Source: Sulfitobacter sp043557345 (GTDB lineage: Bacteria; Pseudomonadota; Alphaproteobacteria; Rhodobacterales; Rhodobacteraceae). From it: 64,000 bases of DNA. The translations under genes and the position numbers were made by a program. The stretch covers positions 1 to 64,000 of the forward strand of contig NZ_JBIFFV010000006.1 in the NCBI RefSeq assembly GCF_043557345.1, in the 5' to 3' direction. Shown one piece after another: positions 16,634-26,556 of this stretch (positions are counted from its first letter, which is position 1; each line of letters opens with the position of its first letter). The notes beneath the pieces were generated by a model. The model worked only from the letters and a program-made list of their open reading frames with translations, was not told the origin of the DNA and searched no databases.

Positions 16634-17247
16634 TCTTTCTCAGCCGCAACCTTACCTTTCTCGCCACGCCGAAAACCGGGACCACCGCTGTCGAAATGGC
16701 GCTGAAACCCGAGGCCGAGATCATCTTTTCGCGGGGGCGCAAACATGTAACCGCCCTGCGTTATCGGCGGCGCGTGCTGCCCTTTTTGCAGGAGACCTTC
16801 TCGGCCTCTCCCGAGGCCGTGGCGGTGATGCGCAACCCTGTCGAGCAAATCCGAAGCTGGTATCGCTACCGCAGCCAACCCCGGCTGGATGGCAAACCGC
16901 TCAGCACCAAGGGGCTCAGTTTCGAGGACTTCGCGCTCGAAGTCATATCCGACGCGCCGCCGCCCCGCGCGCAGATCGGCAGCCAGTTTTCCTTTCTGAC
17001 CTCTGACCACGGCGACCTGCTGGTCGAGCACCTCTTCGCCTATGAACGCCAACCGGCCTTTCGCGATTTTCTGGCTGAAAGACTGGGGCGGGAGGTCAAG
17101 CTTAAACCCAAGAACGTCTCACCCGATCTGCCCGCGCCCCTGTCGCATGAGATCGAATCCCGCCTGCGCGCCGCACGCGCCAAGGAATTCGCCCTCTATG
17201 ACCGGCTCATGGCGGCGGACGGGTATCTGCGCACGCCGCAGGAATAG
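16627..17247 (+). CDS. Sulfotransferase family protein
   Basis: A 206-residue short sulfotransferase-like protein. FLATPKTGTTAVEMAL (residues ~11-26) is a good PAPS loop and VAVMRNPVEQIRSWYRYR is the 3'-phosphate-binding element. It is shorter than most family members but ends cleanly. Its start overlaps the lldD end by 7 bases, so it is probably co-transcribed; no metabolic link between the two is obvious. The codon use is core-like, unlike the island sulfotransferases. Confidence 0.8.
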   Translation: MLIFLSRNLTFLATPKTGTTAVEMALKPEAEIIFSRGRKHVTALRYRRRVLPFLQETFSASPEAVAVMRNPVEQIRSWYRYRSQPRLDGKPLSTKGLSFEDFALEVISDAPPPRAQIGSQFSFLTSDHGDLLVEHLFAYERQPAFRDFLAERLGREVKLKPKNVSPDLPAPLSHEIESRLRAARAKEFALYDRLMAADGYLRTPQE

Positions 17248-17360
17248 CGCCGCCCCCGCCCTTTTGCCCTTTCCAGCCGGGCAAAACCGGTCTATACGCG
17301 CGGCTTCACGCGGGAATACAGCCTTGGAGGATTCCCGCCCTAACAAATTTGGAGACTAAA

Positions 17361-18014
17361 ATGGCCGGAGAGATTCCTGATCTTGAAGCCTTGGAACGCA
17401 CGGGGACAGGCAAGGGCGCCGCTCGTCAGGCACGCCGCGATGGCATGGTTCCGGGTATCGTGTTTGGTGGCGACAAAGAGCCGTTGCCGATCAACATCCC
17501 TTTCAACAAACTGCTGACCAAGCTGCGCGCAGGCCGCTTCAAAGCGACCCTGTTCAACCTCAAGGTTGAAGGCCACGACGACGTTCGTGTGATCTGCCGC
17601 GACGTTCAGCGCCACGTTGTCAAGGATCTGCCGACGCACATCGACCTGATGCGCCTCAAGCGGACCACCAAGATCAACCTGTTCATCAACGTCGAAGTCA
17701 AAGGCGAAGAAGAATGCCCCGGCCTGAAAAAGGGTGGCGTGCTCACTCTGGTCCGTCCGGAAGTTGAACTGGTCGTCACCGCCGCGGACATCCCCGAGCA
17801 TGTGACCGTCGACGTCACCGGCCTCGAAATCGGCGACAGCGCGACCATCAGCCGCGTCGACCTGCCCGAAGGTGTGAAACCCACGATCGACCGCGACTTC
17901 GTCGTCGCCACGATCTCTGCACCTGCTGGTCTGGCCGCGTCGGAAGACGAAGATGACGACACGGCAGCGGACGAAGTGCCGACAACCGAAATGGGCCCGC
18001 CCGACGGTGAATGA
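17361..18014 (+). CDS. rplY: 50S ribosomal protein L25/general stress protein Ctc
   Basis: The 217-residue protein is the long (Ctc/TL5-type) form of L25, which binds 5S rRNA. The N-terminal L25 domain (GKGAARQARRDGMVPGIVFG) is followed by the C-terminal beta domain (LPTHIDLMRLKRTTKINLFINVEV...). The tail is acidic (SEDEDDDTAADE), as usual in alphaproteobacteria. The ATG at 17361 is preferred over the in-frame TTG at 17349, with TTTGGAG 7 bases before it. pth follows on the same strand after a terminator, the common rplY-pth order. Confidence 0.96.
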   Translation: MAGEIPDLEALERTGTGKGAARQARRDGMVPGIVFGGDKEPLPINIPFNKLLTKLRAGRFKATLFNLKVEGHDDVRVICRDVQRHVVKDLPTHIDLMRLKRTTKINLFINVEVKGEEECPGLKKGGVLTLVRPEVELVVTAADIPEHVTVDVTGLEIGDSATISRVDLPEGVKPTIDRDFVVATISAPAGLAASEDEDDDTAADEVPTTEMGPPDGE

Positions 18015-18037
18015 TAGCGCGCCGCAAGGCCGTGCTG

Positions 18038-18067
18038 AAACGGGGTCGCATCACGCGGCCCCGTTTT
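18038..18067 (+). terminator. Terminator after rplY
   Basis: AAACGGGG...GC pairs with GC...CCCCGTTT around an ATCAC loop, with a short T tract. It separates rplY from pth. Confidence 0.7.
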
Positions 18068-18080
18068 GCGTTGGGGCCCC

Positions 18081-18124
18081 GATTTCTTTTAAAGAAATCG
18101 CCCCCGGAATCTTTCAAAGATTCC
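18081..18124. repeat. Pair of adjacent small palindromes
   Basis: Two different near-perfect inverted repeats stand side by side: GATTTCTTT-TAAAGAAATC (18081-18099) and GGAATCTTT-C-AAAGATTCC (18106-18124). They look like interspersed intergenic palindromes (REP-like elements) rather than a terminator because no T run follows. Confidence 0.6.
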
Positions 18125-18192
18125 AGCCCCCGCGCGCCATTTCACTCCCCCGCCCCAGTTGTTAGACTGCGTCCAACCACAGGAGATGCCCC

Positions 18193-18891
18193 ATGAAACT
18201 GATCGTCGGCCTCGGCAACCCGGGCGGAAAATATGCCCGCAACCGCCATAACATCGGCTTCATGGCGCTGGACCGCATTGCCGATGACCACGGGTTTTCC
18301 CCGTGGAAGGGCAAGTTTCAAGGCAGCGTCAGCGAGGGGCGTTTCGGCTCTGACCGGGCGGTGCTGCTCAAGCCGGAAACCTTTATGAACAACTCCGGCC
18401 AATCGGTGCAGGCGGCGGTGAAGTTCTACAAGATCGACCCCGCCGATGTGATCGTCTTCCACGATGAATTGGACCTCGCCCCCGGTAAGGTCAAATGCAA
18501 GACCGGCGGCGGCCATGCAGGCCACAACGGGCTGCGTTCGATCCACGCGCATATCGGGGCGGACTATGACCGCGTGCGCATGGGCATCGGCCACCCCGGC
18601 CATAAGGACGCGGTGGCGGGCTATGTGCTGCGCGATTTCCCCAAGGCTGACGAGGGCTGGCTGAATGATGTGCTGCGCGGCGTCTCTGACGGAGCGGCGG
18701 ACCTTGCGCGGGGCGACACCGGGCGGTTCATGAATGCCGTGGCGCTGCGCGTGGCCCCGCCCCGCTCGGGCACCGGCAGCAAGGGCCCAAAGAAACCCAC
18801 CGAAGCCCAGCCAAAGCCCGCCCCCAGCAAGCCCGAACCGGAGGCAGAGCCCCAATCGCCGCTGCAAAAGCTGATGGACCGTTTCCGCTGA
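18193..18891 (+). CDS. pth: Peptidyl-tRNA hydrolase
   Basis: The enzyme frees tRNA from peptidyl-tRNAs dropped by ribosomes. Family marks are IVGLGNPGGKYARNRHNIGF (catalytic histidine in RHNIG), KPETFMNNSGQSV, FHDELDLAPGKVKCKTGGGHAGHNGLRSI. The core ends near residue 190; the last ~45 residues (PPRSGTGSKGPKKPTEAQP...) are a Pro/Lys-rich extension seen in alphaproteobacteria. A good AGGAGATG site precedes the ATG. It follows rplY. Confidence 0.97.
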   Translation: MKLIVGLGNPGGKYARNRHNIGFMALDRIADDHGFSPWKGKFQGSVSEGRFGSDRAVLLKPETFMNNSGQSVQAAVKFYKIDPADVIVFHDELDLAPGKVKCKTGGGHAGHNGLRSIHAHIGADYDRVRMGIGHPGHKDAVAGYVLRDFPKADEGWLNDVLRGVSDGAADLARGDTGRFMNAVALRVAPPRSGTGSKGPKKPTEAQPKPAPSKPEPEAEPQSPLQKLMDRFR

Positions 18892-19011
18892 CGCTTTCCG
18901 CGCGACGCACCCCTCCTGACGCCCCTCCCCCCTGACGCCCCTCCTGACGCAATGTCGGGCTGGCCCCCGCCCCCGCGCCGTGGTTCACTGCGGGCCAACA
19001 GGGGGGATATC

Positions 19012-20178
19012 ATGCGTGCATTCGGAAAATGGCTGGGCCGGGTCTTGCTGGCGCTTTTGTTGGCGGCCATCGTCATCGGACTTTGGAAGCGGGAAGAGAT
19101 CGAGCGGCTCCTGGCGGTGAACTCTCTCTTCTCCGAAGAGAAGATCGTGCACAACTTCAGCCATATGGACGGCGCTTTCCTCTCCGCCCCCGTCCCACGC
19201 GGGAACGGGCTGACGACCGAGCTTCCCTATGGCCCCGAAACCGAACTGCCCGAAGCGGTCGAGGACTGGATCGCGGCCCGTGACGTGACCGCGCTGGTGG
19301 TGCTGAAAGACGGCGCCATCGTTTATGAGAACTACTTCAAAGGCACCGGCCCCGAAGACCGCCGCATCAGCTGGTCCGTGGCGAAAAGCTATCTCTCGGC
19401 GCTCGTGGGCATCCTGCTGGAGGAGGGCCAGATCGCATCCCTCGACGATCCGGTGATCAAATATGCCCCCAGCCTGAAGGGCAGCGCCTATGACGGGGCC
19501 AGCCTGCGCAACGTGCTGCATATGGCCAGCGGCGTCACCTTTGACGAAGATTATCTGGACTACGATTCAGACATCAATCGCATGGGCCGGGTGGTGGCAC
19601 TTGGCGGCAAGCTCGACGATTTCACCGCCGAATTGTCCGAGACCTTCACCGCGCCGGGCAGCCAGTGGCAATATGTGTCGATCGACACCCATGTGTTCGG
19701 CATGGTGGTGCGGGGCGCCACCGGGCGCAGCGTCCCGGAGTTGCTGAGCGAGAAGGTCATCGCGCCCTTGGGGCTGGAACATGCGCCCTATTACATCGTC
19801 GATGGCTCCGGCACCGCCTTCGTGCTCGGCGGGCTGAACATGACCACGCGCGACTATGCCCGTTTCGGCCAGATGTTCGCCCAAGGCGGGCAGTGGAACG
19901 GCCAGCAAATCGTGCCCGAAGACTGGGTGAAGGAATCGACCAGCCCCACCGCCCCCACCGCCGAGGGACGCATCGGTTACGGCTACCAATGGTGGATCCC
20001 GCAAGGCGCGCCTGAGGGGGAATATATGGCGCGCGGCGTCTATGGGCAGTACATCTATGTCGACAGCGCCCGTGATGTGGTCATCGCCACCAATGCCGCC
20101 GATCGCAAATTCCGTGAGGCCGGGGTGGCGGAACAAAACATCGAGATTTTCCGCCAGATCGCGGCCTCACTCGACTAG
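19012..20178 (+). CDS. Serine hydrolase of the beta-lactamase (class C/PBP-like) family
   Basis: The 388-residue protein has an N-terminal membrane anchor (residues ~8-24, LGRVLLALLLAAIVIGLW) and a periplasmic beta-lactamase fold. The S-x-x-K motif is SVAK in RISWSVAKSYLSALVG (nucleophile around residue 121), the Y-x-S/N element is YVS in QWQYVSIDTHVFG, and a third motif lies in IGYGYQWW. The start at 19012 follows GGGGGG; the frame extends upstream without support. The substrate is unknown: peptidase, esterase or 6-aminohexanoate-dimer-hydrolase-like activity are all possible. It is followed by two small conserved genes on the same strand. Confidence 0.88.
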   Translation: MRAFGKWLGRVLLALLLAAIVIGLWKREEIERLLAVNSLFSEEKIVHNFSHMDGAFLSAPVPRGNGLTTELPYGPETELPEAVEDWIAARDVTALVVLKDGAIVYENYFKGTGPEDRRISWSVAKSYLSALVGILLEEGQIASLDDPVIKYAPSLKGSAYDGASLRNVLHMASGVTFDEDYLDYDSDINRMGRVVALGGKLDDFTAELSETFTAPGSQWQYVSIDTHVFGMVVRGATGRSVPELLSEKVIAPLGLEHAPYYIVDGSGTAFVLGGLNMTTRDYARFGQMFAQGGQWNGQQIVPEDWVKESTSPTAPTAEGRIGYGYQWWIPQGAPEGEYMARGVYGQYIYVDSARDVVIATNAADRKFREAGVAEQNIEIFRQIAASLD

Positions 20179-20202
20179 GAAAGCTGAGACAGAAAGGAAG
20201 CC

Positions 20203-20586
20203 ATGACCCCGGACGACAGCATCAACGTTCTGAACCAGCCCCTTGCCATCTGCGGGACCGATCCGGTCACGGGCTTTTTCCGCGATGGCCATTGCAACAC
20301 CTGCGCGCAGGATCAGGGCAGCCATACGGTCTGCGCGGTGATGACGGCAGAATTTCTGGCCTATTCGAAATATGTCGGCAATGACCTCAGCACCCCGCGG
20401 CCTGAGTTCGGCTTTGCCGGGCTGAAGCCGGGCGACGCATGGTGCCTTTGTGCCGCGCGGTTCCTGCAAGCCGCGGATGAGGGCTGCGCCCCGCGGGTGC
20501 ATCTGGCCGCCACCCATTTGCGCGCGCTCGATATCGTGCCGCTAGAAGTGCTGCGCGCCCATGCCATCGACCCGAGTGAGGAATAA
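20203..20586 (+). CDS. DUF2237 family protein
   Basis: A 127-residue soluble protein of the DUF2237 type: it starts NVLNQPLAICGTDPVTGFFRDG and contains the HTVCAVMTAEFLAYSK and GLKPGDAWCLCAARF blocks, with several conserved cysteines (CGTD, CNTC, CLCA). Its biochemical role is not known. It follows the serine hydrolase by 24 bases and precedes the DUF4893 gene by 2 bases, so the three are probably one operon. Confidence 0.88.
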   Translation: MTPDDSINVLNQPLAICGTDPVTGFFRDGHCNTCAQDQGSHTVCAVMTAEFLAYSKYVGNDLSTPRPEFGFAGLKPGDAWCLCAARFLQAADEGCAPRVHLAATHLRALDIVPLEVLRAHAIDPSEE

Positions 20587-20588
20587 CC

Positions 20589-21167
20589 ATGCGCCTGCGT
20601 CTCTTGCCGCTCCTGCTGTTTTTGCCCGTCACGGCTTGGGCGGAAACCACGCTCCGCCCCGCCGATAGCGCTCGGCTCGACGATTTCGATTCCGCCTTTG
20701 GCGATGCCATGATGCAAGCGCTAAACGGGGGCGACGCCGGGGATGTGGCGGCGCTGACCCGTGCGCTTTCCGGCAAACCTCAGGTCGCATTCTCCGCCGA
20801 TTTGCAGGGCGATTGGTCGTGCCGAACGATCAAGCTGGGCGGGATCAGCCCGCTTGTGGCCTATTCGCCGTTCAAATGCCGCTTTACCGCCAGCGATCGC
20901 GGTTTCACCTTTGAAAAACTCACCGGTTCGCAGCTTACGAAGGGCGAGATCACCCTGCGCGAAGGCCGCGCGATCTATGCCGGGGTGGGCTATGTCCGGG
21001 GCGAAACGCCGCCCGATTATGCCGATCTGCCCGCGGATTTCACCTCTGGCGGCAAGGTGCAAAGCGACGTGGCCGTGTTCCAGCGGGTCAGCCCCACCCG
21101 CGCGCGGCTGCTCTTCCCGTCACCGGCAGTGGAAAGCGATTTCGATATTTTGGAACTGACGCGCTGA
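20589..21167 (+). CDS. DUF4893 family periplasmic protein
   Basis: The 192-residue product has a signal peptide (MRLRLLPLLLFLPVTAWA, then ETTLRP). The mature part has the DUF4893-like features GDWSCRTIKLGG, YSPFKCRF and LLFPSPAVESDFDILEL. Two cysteines (in SCRT and FKCRF) may form a disulfide. It starts 2 bases after the DUF2237 stop, so the genes are coupled. Function unknown; periplasmic location is inferred from the signal. Confidence 0.78.
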   Translation: MRLRLLPLLLFLPVTAWAETTLRPADSARLDDFDSAFGDAMMQALNGGDAGDVAALTRALSGKPQVAFSADLQGDWSCRTIKLGGISPLVAYSPFKCRFTASDRGFTFEKLTGSQLTKGEITLREGRAIYAGVGYVRGETPPDYADLPADFTSGGKVQSDVAVFQRVSPTRARLLFPSPAVESDFDILELTR

Positions 21168-21182
21168 GGCGCCACGCCGCCC

Positions 21183-21716
21183 TTAGGCCGCGTGGCAGAG
21201 ATGCAGTTTCGACTTGGGACGCGGCATCAGGGAATCGTCCATCAAGTCTTCGATAAAGGTGCTGAGAAGCTGGGTCCGCCCGGTCACGCCCGCCTTGCGG
21301 TAAATCGCATTGGTCTGCGCCTTGACGGTCCCTTCGGACGTGCCGCGCATTTCCGCAATATCGCGTGTATTCAAACCCTTGGTCAGGAAAATCGCCACAT
21401 CCCGCTCGGCCGGGGTGAGGTGCCATTCGCGAAAGTGTTCTTCGAGCACATCGGCGAATTCCACCGTACAATGACGCAGCGCCGTCTCTGCCCGCTCGGC
21501 GCGCTGGAGGCTCATCCGCAGCGCCATCCAGCCCAGAACGACCCCGAGAATCAGACCCAAAACCTGAATACCCTTGTTCGGTCCAATGTCAGCCAGCGGG
21601 GTGCCGAAAAGCGTCACGCCGCGCCCCTCCAGTGCAAAAACAAGCACGAAATAGACAGTGGCATTGAACTGTAGAGCGGCGATAACCCACAGTGCGATCT
21701 TTTTCTTATTATTCAT
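21183..21716 (-). CDS. Membrane-anchored LuxR-type HTH regulator
   Basis: This 177-residue protein has two N-terminal membrane helices (about 7-27 and 49-68), a short helical linker and a C-terminal LuxR/GerE helix-turn-helix (LTPAERDVAIFLTKGLNTRDIAEMRGTSEGTVKAQTNAIYRK, around residues 100-141). There is no receiver or autoinducer domain, so the signal would come through the membrane part. It is monocistronic and convergent with the DUF4893 gene. Targets are unknown; the three small secreted genes just upstream on the same strand are candidates only by position. Confidence 0.82.
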   Translation of the reverse strand: MNNKKKIALWVIAALQFNATVYFVLVFALEGRGVTLFGTPLADIGPNKGIQVLGLILGVVLGWMALRMSLQRAERAETALRHCTVEFADVLEEHFREWHLTPAERDVAIFLTKGLNTRDIAEMRGTSEGTVKAQTNAIYRKAGVTGRTQLLSTFIEDLMDDSLMPRPKSKLHLCHAA

Positions 21717-21919
21717 GGTGAAGCCTTGCCTTAGTATCCGCCGTATTTAACCGCGGCTCACCGAAGTGCAAGGGATGGCGGGCATGCGCCTTGATCAACC
21801 CTTAGTGATTTGGCACCCGCCCCGGGGGGCGAGTGCATTTCGTTAAGGCCAGTTTCAGGGTTAATCAGCCGGCCGGAAGACTGTTTTGTCGCAATGCCTT
21901 AGCAGGCATCAGGCCGGTC

Positions 21920-22186
21920 TTAGCGCGGGAAACGGTTCATCTTCTCGGCGTCTTGCGCGGCGGGGAAAACAGTGACGGTCACATCGGATGTATCCTCTGC
22001 GCGGAAGGTGCCGCTGTTGAAGATGTCCAACTTCACATTGTCGACCGCGTCGTTGCGGCTGGAGTAGGAAACGCCTGCGTCAGCTTTGTCGTTATAGCCG
22101 ATTTTCTGGCCTTCCATGCCCTGTGCGAAAACGGCGGAGCCTGCGGTGGCAAGGATCAGGGCGGTGGTTGCGAGTGTCTTTTTCAT
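21920..22186 (-). CDS. Small secreted protein, tandem paralogue 1
   Basis: This 88-residue product has a signal peptide (MKKTLATTALILATAGSAVFA) and a short mature part beginning QGMEGQKIGYNDK and ending NRFPR. It is a close paralogue of the next two genes: the first ~35 residues are nearly identical and the motif AEDxSDVTxTVF is shared. AAAGGA precedes the start. No enzyme motif is seen. The function is unknown; a small periplasmic or secreted structural or signalling role is possible. Confidence 0.8.
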   Translation of the reverse strand: MKKTLATTALILATAGSAVFAQGMEGQKIGYNDKADAGVSYSSRNDAVDNVKLDIFNSGTFRAEDTSDVTVTVFPAAQDAEKMNRFPR

Positions 22187-22225
22187 GTCGTGTCCTTTCG
22201 GGGGAAAGTCAGGGTCGCGCAGTGA

Positions 22226-22492
22226 TCAGCGCGGGAAACGGTTGACCGACGCGTCGCTCTGCGCGGTCGGGAAGACGGTGATGGTCACGTCCGAGAGGTC
22301 TTCGGCGCGCAGGATACCGTCTTTGAAAATTTTCAGCTTGGTCTCATCCACGGCTTCGCTGCGGCTGGAGTAGGAAACGCCGTTGTCGGTCTTGTCGTTG
22401 TAGCCGATGCGCTGGCCTTCCATGCCCTGAGCGAAAGCAGCGGTGCCTGCGGTAGCGAGGATCAGTGCGGTTGTTGCGAGTGTCTTTTTCAT
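22226..22492 (-). CDS. Small secreted protein, tandem paralogue 2
   Basis: The 88-residue middle copy shares the signal peptide (MKKTLATTALILATAGTAAFA), the QGMEGQRIGYNDK start, YSSR, RAEDLSDVTITVF and the NRFPR end with copy 1. It lies 39 bases from copy 1 and 51 from copy 3. Its 5' leader (CTCCCCGAAAGGC-type) resembles that of its neighbours, so regulation is probably shared. Confidence 0.8.
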   Translation of the reverse strand: MKKTLATTALILATAGTAAFAQGMEGQRIGYNDKTDNGVSYSSRSEAVDETKLKIFKDGILRAEDLSDVTITVFPTAQSDASVNRFPR

Positions 22493-22543
22493 CGTTTTAG
22501 CCTTTCGGGGAGAAAGTTAGGGGGGAGGAGCCGTGGCCCGCGA

Positions 22544-22792
22544 TTAGCGGACGAAACGGCCATCTTTCTGTGCGTCTTGCGTGGTGACGAAGACGGTTGC
22601 TGTTGCCTCGGCAGGTGTCTCGGCGCGCAGGTCGTCAAAGCTCAGAGCGTCGGAAGTGACGTTGCGTGTCGAATAGGCGGCATCTGCGTTATCTGCGGAA
22701 TAGCCGACTTGCTGGCCTTCCATGCCCTGCGCGAAAGCGGCGGTGCCTGCTGTGGCAAGGATCAGTGCAGCGGTTGCGAATGCGTTTTTCAT
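22544..22792 (-). CDS. Small secreted protein, tandem paralogue 3
   Basis: An 82-residue, more divergent copy. The signal peptide (MKNAFATAALILATAGTAAFA) and QGMEGQQVGYS are conserved, while the C-terminal half differs and ends GRFVR. It is the promoter-proximal gene of the three. The pattern of a conserved N-terminus and diverging C-terminus suggests duplication followed by specialisation. Confidence 0.78.
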   Translation of the reverse strand: MKNAFATAALILATAGTAAFAQGMEGQQVGYSADNADAAYSTRNVTSDALSFDDLRAETPAEATATVFVTTQDAQKDGRFVR

Positions 22793-23228
22793 GTCGTGTT
22801 CCTTTCAGTCCCGGGTTGGGTTTCGAGCCGTTCATCGGTGACGCGGCGTTGTTGGGATGACAGGGAAAAGGGCATTCGAGGGGGGATTGGCTATCTGCCC
22901 CGGGTTTAAATCGTCCGATCTAAACCCCTGAAGGAGCACCATAAACTTTCGTTTACGGTGCCGATCGGGTGCCAAAAACGGGGGTGGATTGCCTTAGCGT
23001 CAAGCCTGTAAGGGCGAAACGGTGTTTCGCGGGCGGGCGCGCGGGCTGCAACCAAAGGCTAGCCGGTCTTTTCGCGCTATGAAAGTTTTTTCGCGCTTTT
23101 TCGGCAAAGAACTTCGCCCCCTGCCCAAAGTTTATGTGCAAATCACCTACCGCGCAGCGCCGCATATAAAGACGGGCCCGCGTTTTCACGCGGACCCGTC
23201 AAACTCGGCTCGGATTCGGATGGGGGAT
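22793..23228. other. Intergenic stretch with two inverted repeats
   Basis: No gene is seen. Two imperfect inverted repeats stand close together: TTTAAATCG-TC-CGATCTAAA (22905-22924) and GCACCATAAAC / GTTTACGGTGC (22936-22946 and 22951-22961). The left part should carry the promoter of the three small secreted genes; the right part holds the trpB terminator. The repeats could be operators or part of a small RNA. Confidence 0.45.
23171..23200 (-). terminator. Terminator after trpB
   Basis: GACGGGCCCGCG (23171-23182) pairs, with one mismatch, with CGCGGACCCGTC (23189-23200); on the minus strand CTTTAT follows. It stands 28 bases after the trpB stop codon. Confidence 0.6.
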
Positions 23229-24461
<1,233 letters not shown>

Positions 24462-24556
24462 TGCGCCTCTCCTAGAATGTCGCGTCAGCCTTACCGCAGC
24501 CCGCCCGCCTGCGCCACCATGAGTTTCGGCAGGCGGAGGCGGGCGGCGTGAGGCGG

Positions 24557-26494
24557 CTAGTCGAACAGTTTGAACAACTCGCGTCTGACCGCATTCTCCA
24601 ACTCATCCTTCACGATATCCTCGGTCGAGCGGGTGTCGTCGGGCGCGATGTTCAATTCTTCCTGTATCTTCTGGCGCAGGACATCCTCGGCCTGCTGCTT
24701 TTCTTCGGCAAAGTTCAGGTCGATCGCGGCACGCAGGTCGGCCTTGATCTCAGGGTCGGCCCATGGCCCCCTGATCCGAACCGGCACCGCCAGCCCCCCG
24801 CGCGACGCATTGACGCGCAGCGCCTTAGGCGTGACCGTATAGTCGAGCGTCTGCGCCCCCAGATCGACCTGCCCTGCCCCCGTCGCGTTGAAATTCGGCA
24901 GCAGCATCGACAGATCGTCGTTGCGCAAGACGCCCTTGGCGATGTCGAATGTCGCTTCCACGGAATCGAACACCGTGCTGCCACCTTCGGCATCGACGGA
25001 GCCGAGCAGCGCGTCCAAGTCGATCCCCGCAATCGTGCCGCGGCCCATGGTCAGCGCGCCGGAGCCGCTGAGCGAGCGCATAATCGCGTCGATCGACTGC
25101 CCCACCCCGAGGAACGACAGGTCCGCATCGCCCGCCCCGGTAAAGCGCGTCACCCCGGCGGTATCCTCCAGCAGGTCGCGCATCTGCACGTTCTGCGCTT
25201 GCAGCCTGCCGCCCACCGACAGGCTACCGCGGTTGTTCATCACGAACTCCCCCGCGACCTTGCCGCCATAGACGTTCATGTCCCTCAGATCAAAGACCAT
25301 CCGCGAACGCTCATTGCGCAGCACAGCGCGGGTGGGGCCAAGGTCGAACTGCCCCAGATTGATGCTTTCCGCGCTCAGGGCGATGTTCCCGTCAAAAGCC
25401 GCGAGCCAATCGGCGTTGATCTCTTGCCGTGACCAGCCCTCTGTTTTCGCCGCGCCCGGGTTGCCGCTGCCGTCCGTCTCTGCCGTTTCCTCGGACAAGG
25501 CCGAGAGGTCCAGCGCCCCGGTGCGCAGGTTCGCGGTGATCCGGGGCGTGCCGTTCAGGGCCAGATCGGCCTGCCCGGTCAGGCTGTTGCCGCCCAAATC
25601 CGCCGCGATATTGCTCAGCGACAGACGCCGATCCGCCGTCAGGGTCAGCCCAGAGCGCAGATCGACCGACCGACCCAAACCGCGCGGCAGCGCGACTGCG
25701 CCCGTGCCGAGCGACGCCAGAAAGCGCGCCGTATCGGGGCTGTCGATCCGGATATCCCCCGCCAGCGCCCCATTGAGCGATCCGCGCCCGTCGAATGACG
25801 CTTCGCCTCCGCCCGTCGCAAGCTCCGCCCGCAGCGGCTGCACGCCGCCCTCCAGAAAATCCGCAAAACCTTCGATCCGCGCGGCAAGCTTAACCGGCTC
25901 GCCCGCTGGCGCCATGCTGGCGGTGATCTTCGCCGCCCCGCCCCGCTCGGGCCAGTCCAGCGCCAGATCGACACCATCATAACGCAGCAGGTCCGCCCCT
26001 TCGGCGTCATAGATCAGCGTGGCATCGGTCACCGTCAGCTTCTGGATGCTGAGCGGACGGCGGCTTGCGCTCGGCGCGCTCTCGGTCTCGATCCGCGCGC
26101 CGCTGGCACTGTCGGTGAACTGCCAGCTTGCGCGCCCATCAAGACGCTGCTCCAACCGGATCACCGGGCTTTGCGCTGCGATATTGGTGATGCGTATCTC
26201 ACCACGCAAAAGCGCGCCCGCATCCACCCCGATCGCCGCATTGGCCGCCGTCAGCAGCGCGCCCTTGTCGGTCCAATCGGCATTGCCAACCTTAAGCCCG
26301 CCCGCGGTCACCCCCAGCACCGGCCAGAGCGTCACGCCCACATCCCCGGTGATCGACACTTCGCGCCCAGTCATCCGGCTGAGTTGATCGCTGGCGATCC
26401 GCGCGATCCGCTCTGCGGGCAGCAGGAACAACGCCCCCAGCATGATCACGACGATCAGCAACAGCGCGCCGATGACCCGTATAATCCATCTCAT
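24557..26494 (-). CDS. AsmA family protein
   Basis: The 645-residue protein has an N-terminal membrane helix (MRWIIRVIGALLLIVVIMLGALFLLP) followed by a large periplasmic beta-rich domain. The AsmA marks are visible at the start (TGREVSITGDVGVTLWPVLGVTAGGLKVGNADW) and in the C-terminal repeat region (FTGAGDADLSFLGVGQ, NATGAGQVDLGAQTLDYTV, VPVRIRGPWADPEIK). AsmA-like proteins are proposed to move phospholipids between membranes or help outer membrane protein assembly. The start at 26494 follows AGGAGGAGAG; a longer frame has no site. It is divergent from rimO. Confidence 0.9.
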   Translation of the reverse strand: MRWIIRVIGALLLIVVIMLGALFLLPAERIARIASDQLSRMTGREVSITGDVGVTLWPVLGVTAGGLKVGNADWTDKGALLTAANAAIGVDAGALLRGEIRITNIAAQSPVIRLEQRLDGRASWQFTDSASGARIETESAPSASRRPLSIQKLTVTDATLIYDAEGADLLRYDGVDLALDWPERGGAAKITASMAPAGEPVKLAARIEGFADFLEGGVQPLRAELATGGGEASFDGRGSLNGALAGDIRIDSPDTARFLASLGTGAVALPRGLGRSVDLRSGLTLTADRRLSLSNIAADLGGNSLTGQADLALNGTPRITANLRTGALDLSALSEETAETDGSGNPGAAKTEGWSRQEINADWLAAFDGNIALSAESINLGQFDLGPTRAVLRNERSRMVFDLRDMNVYGGKVAGEFVMNNRGSLSVGGRLQAQNVQMRDLLEDTAGVTRFTGAGDADLSFLGVGQSIDAIMRSLSGSGALTMGRGTIAGIDLDALLGSVDAEGGSTVFDSVEATFDIAKGVLRNDDLSMLLPNFNATGAGQVDLGAQTLDYTVTPKALRVNASRGGLAVPVRIRGPWADPEIKADLRAAIDLNFAEEKQQAEDVLRQKIQEELNIAPDDTRSTEDIVKDELENAVRRELFKLFD

Positions 26495-26556
26495 GGCTCT
26501 CTCCTCCTGCCTGGCGGCTCTTTCCCCGCTCATCCGCTTGCCTTATAGCCCAAGCC

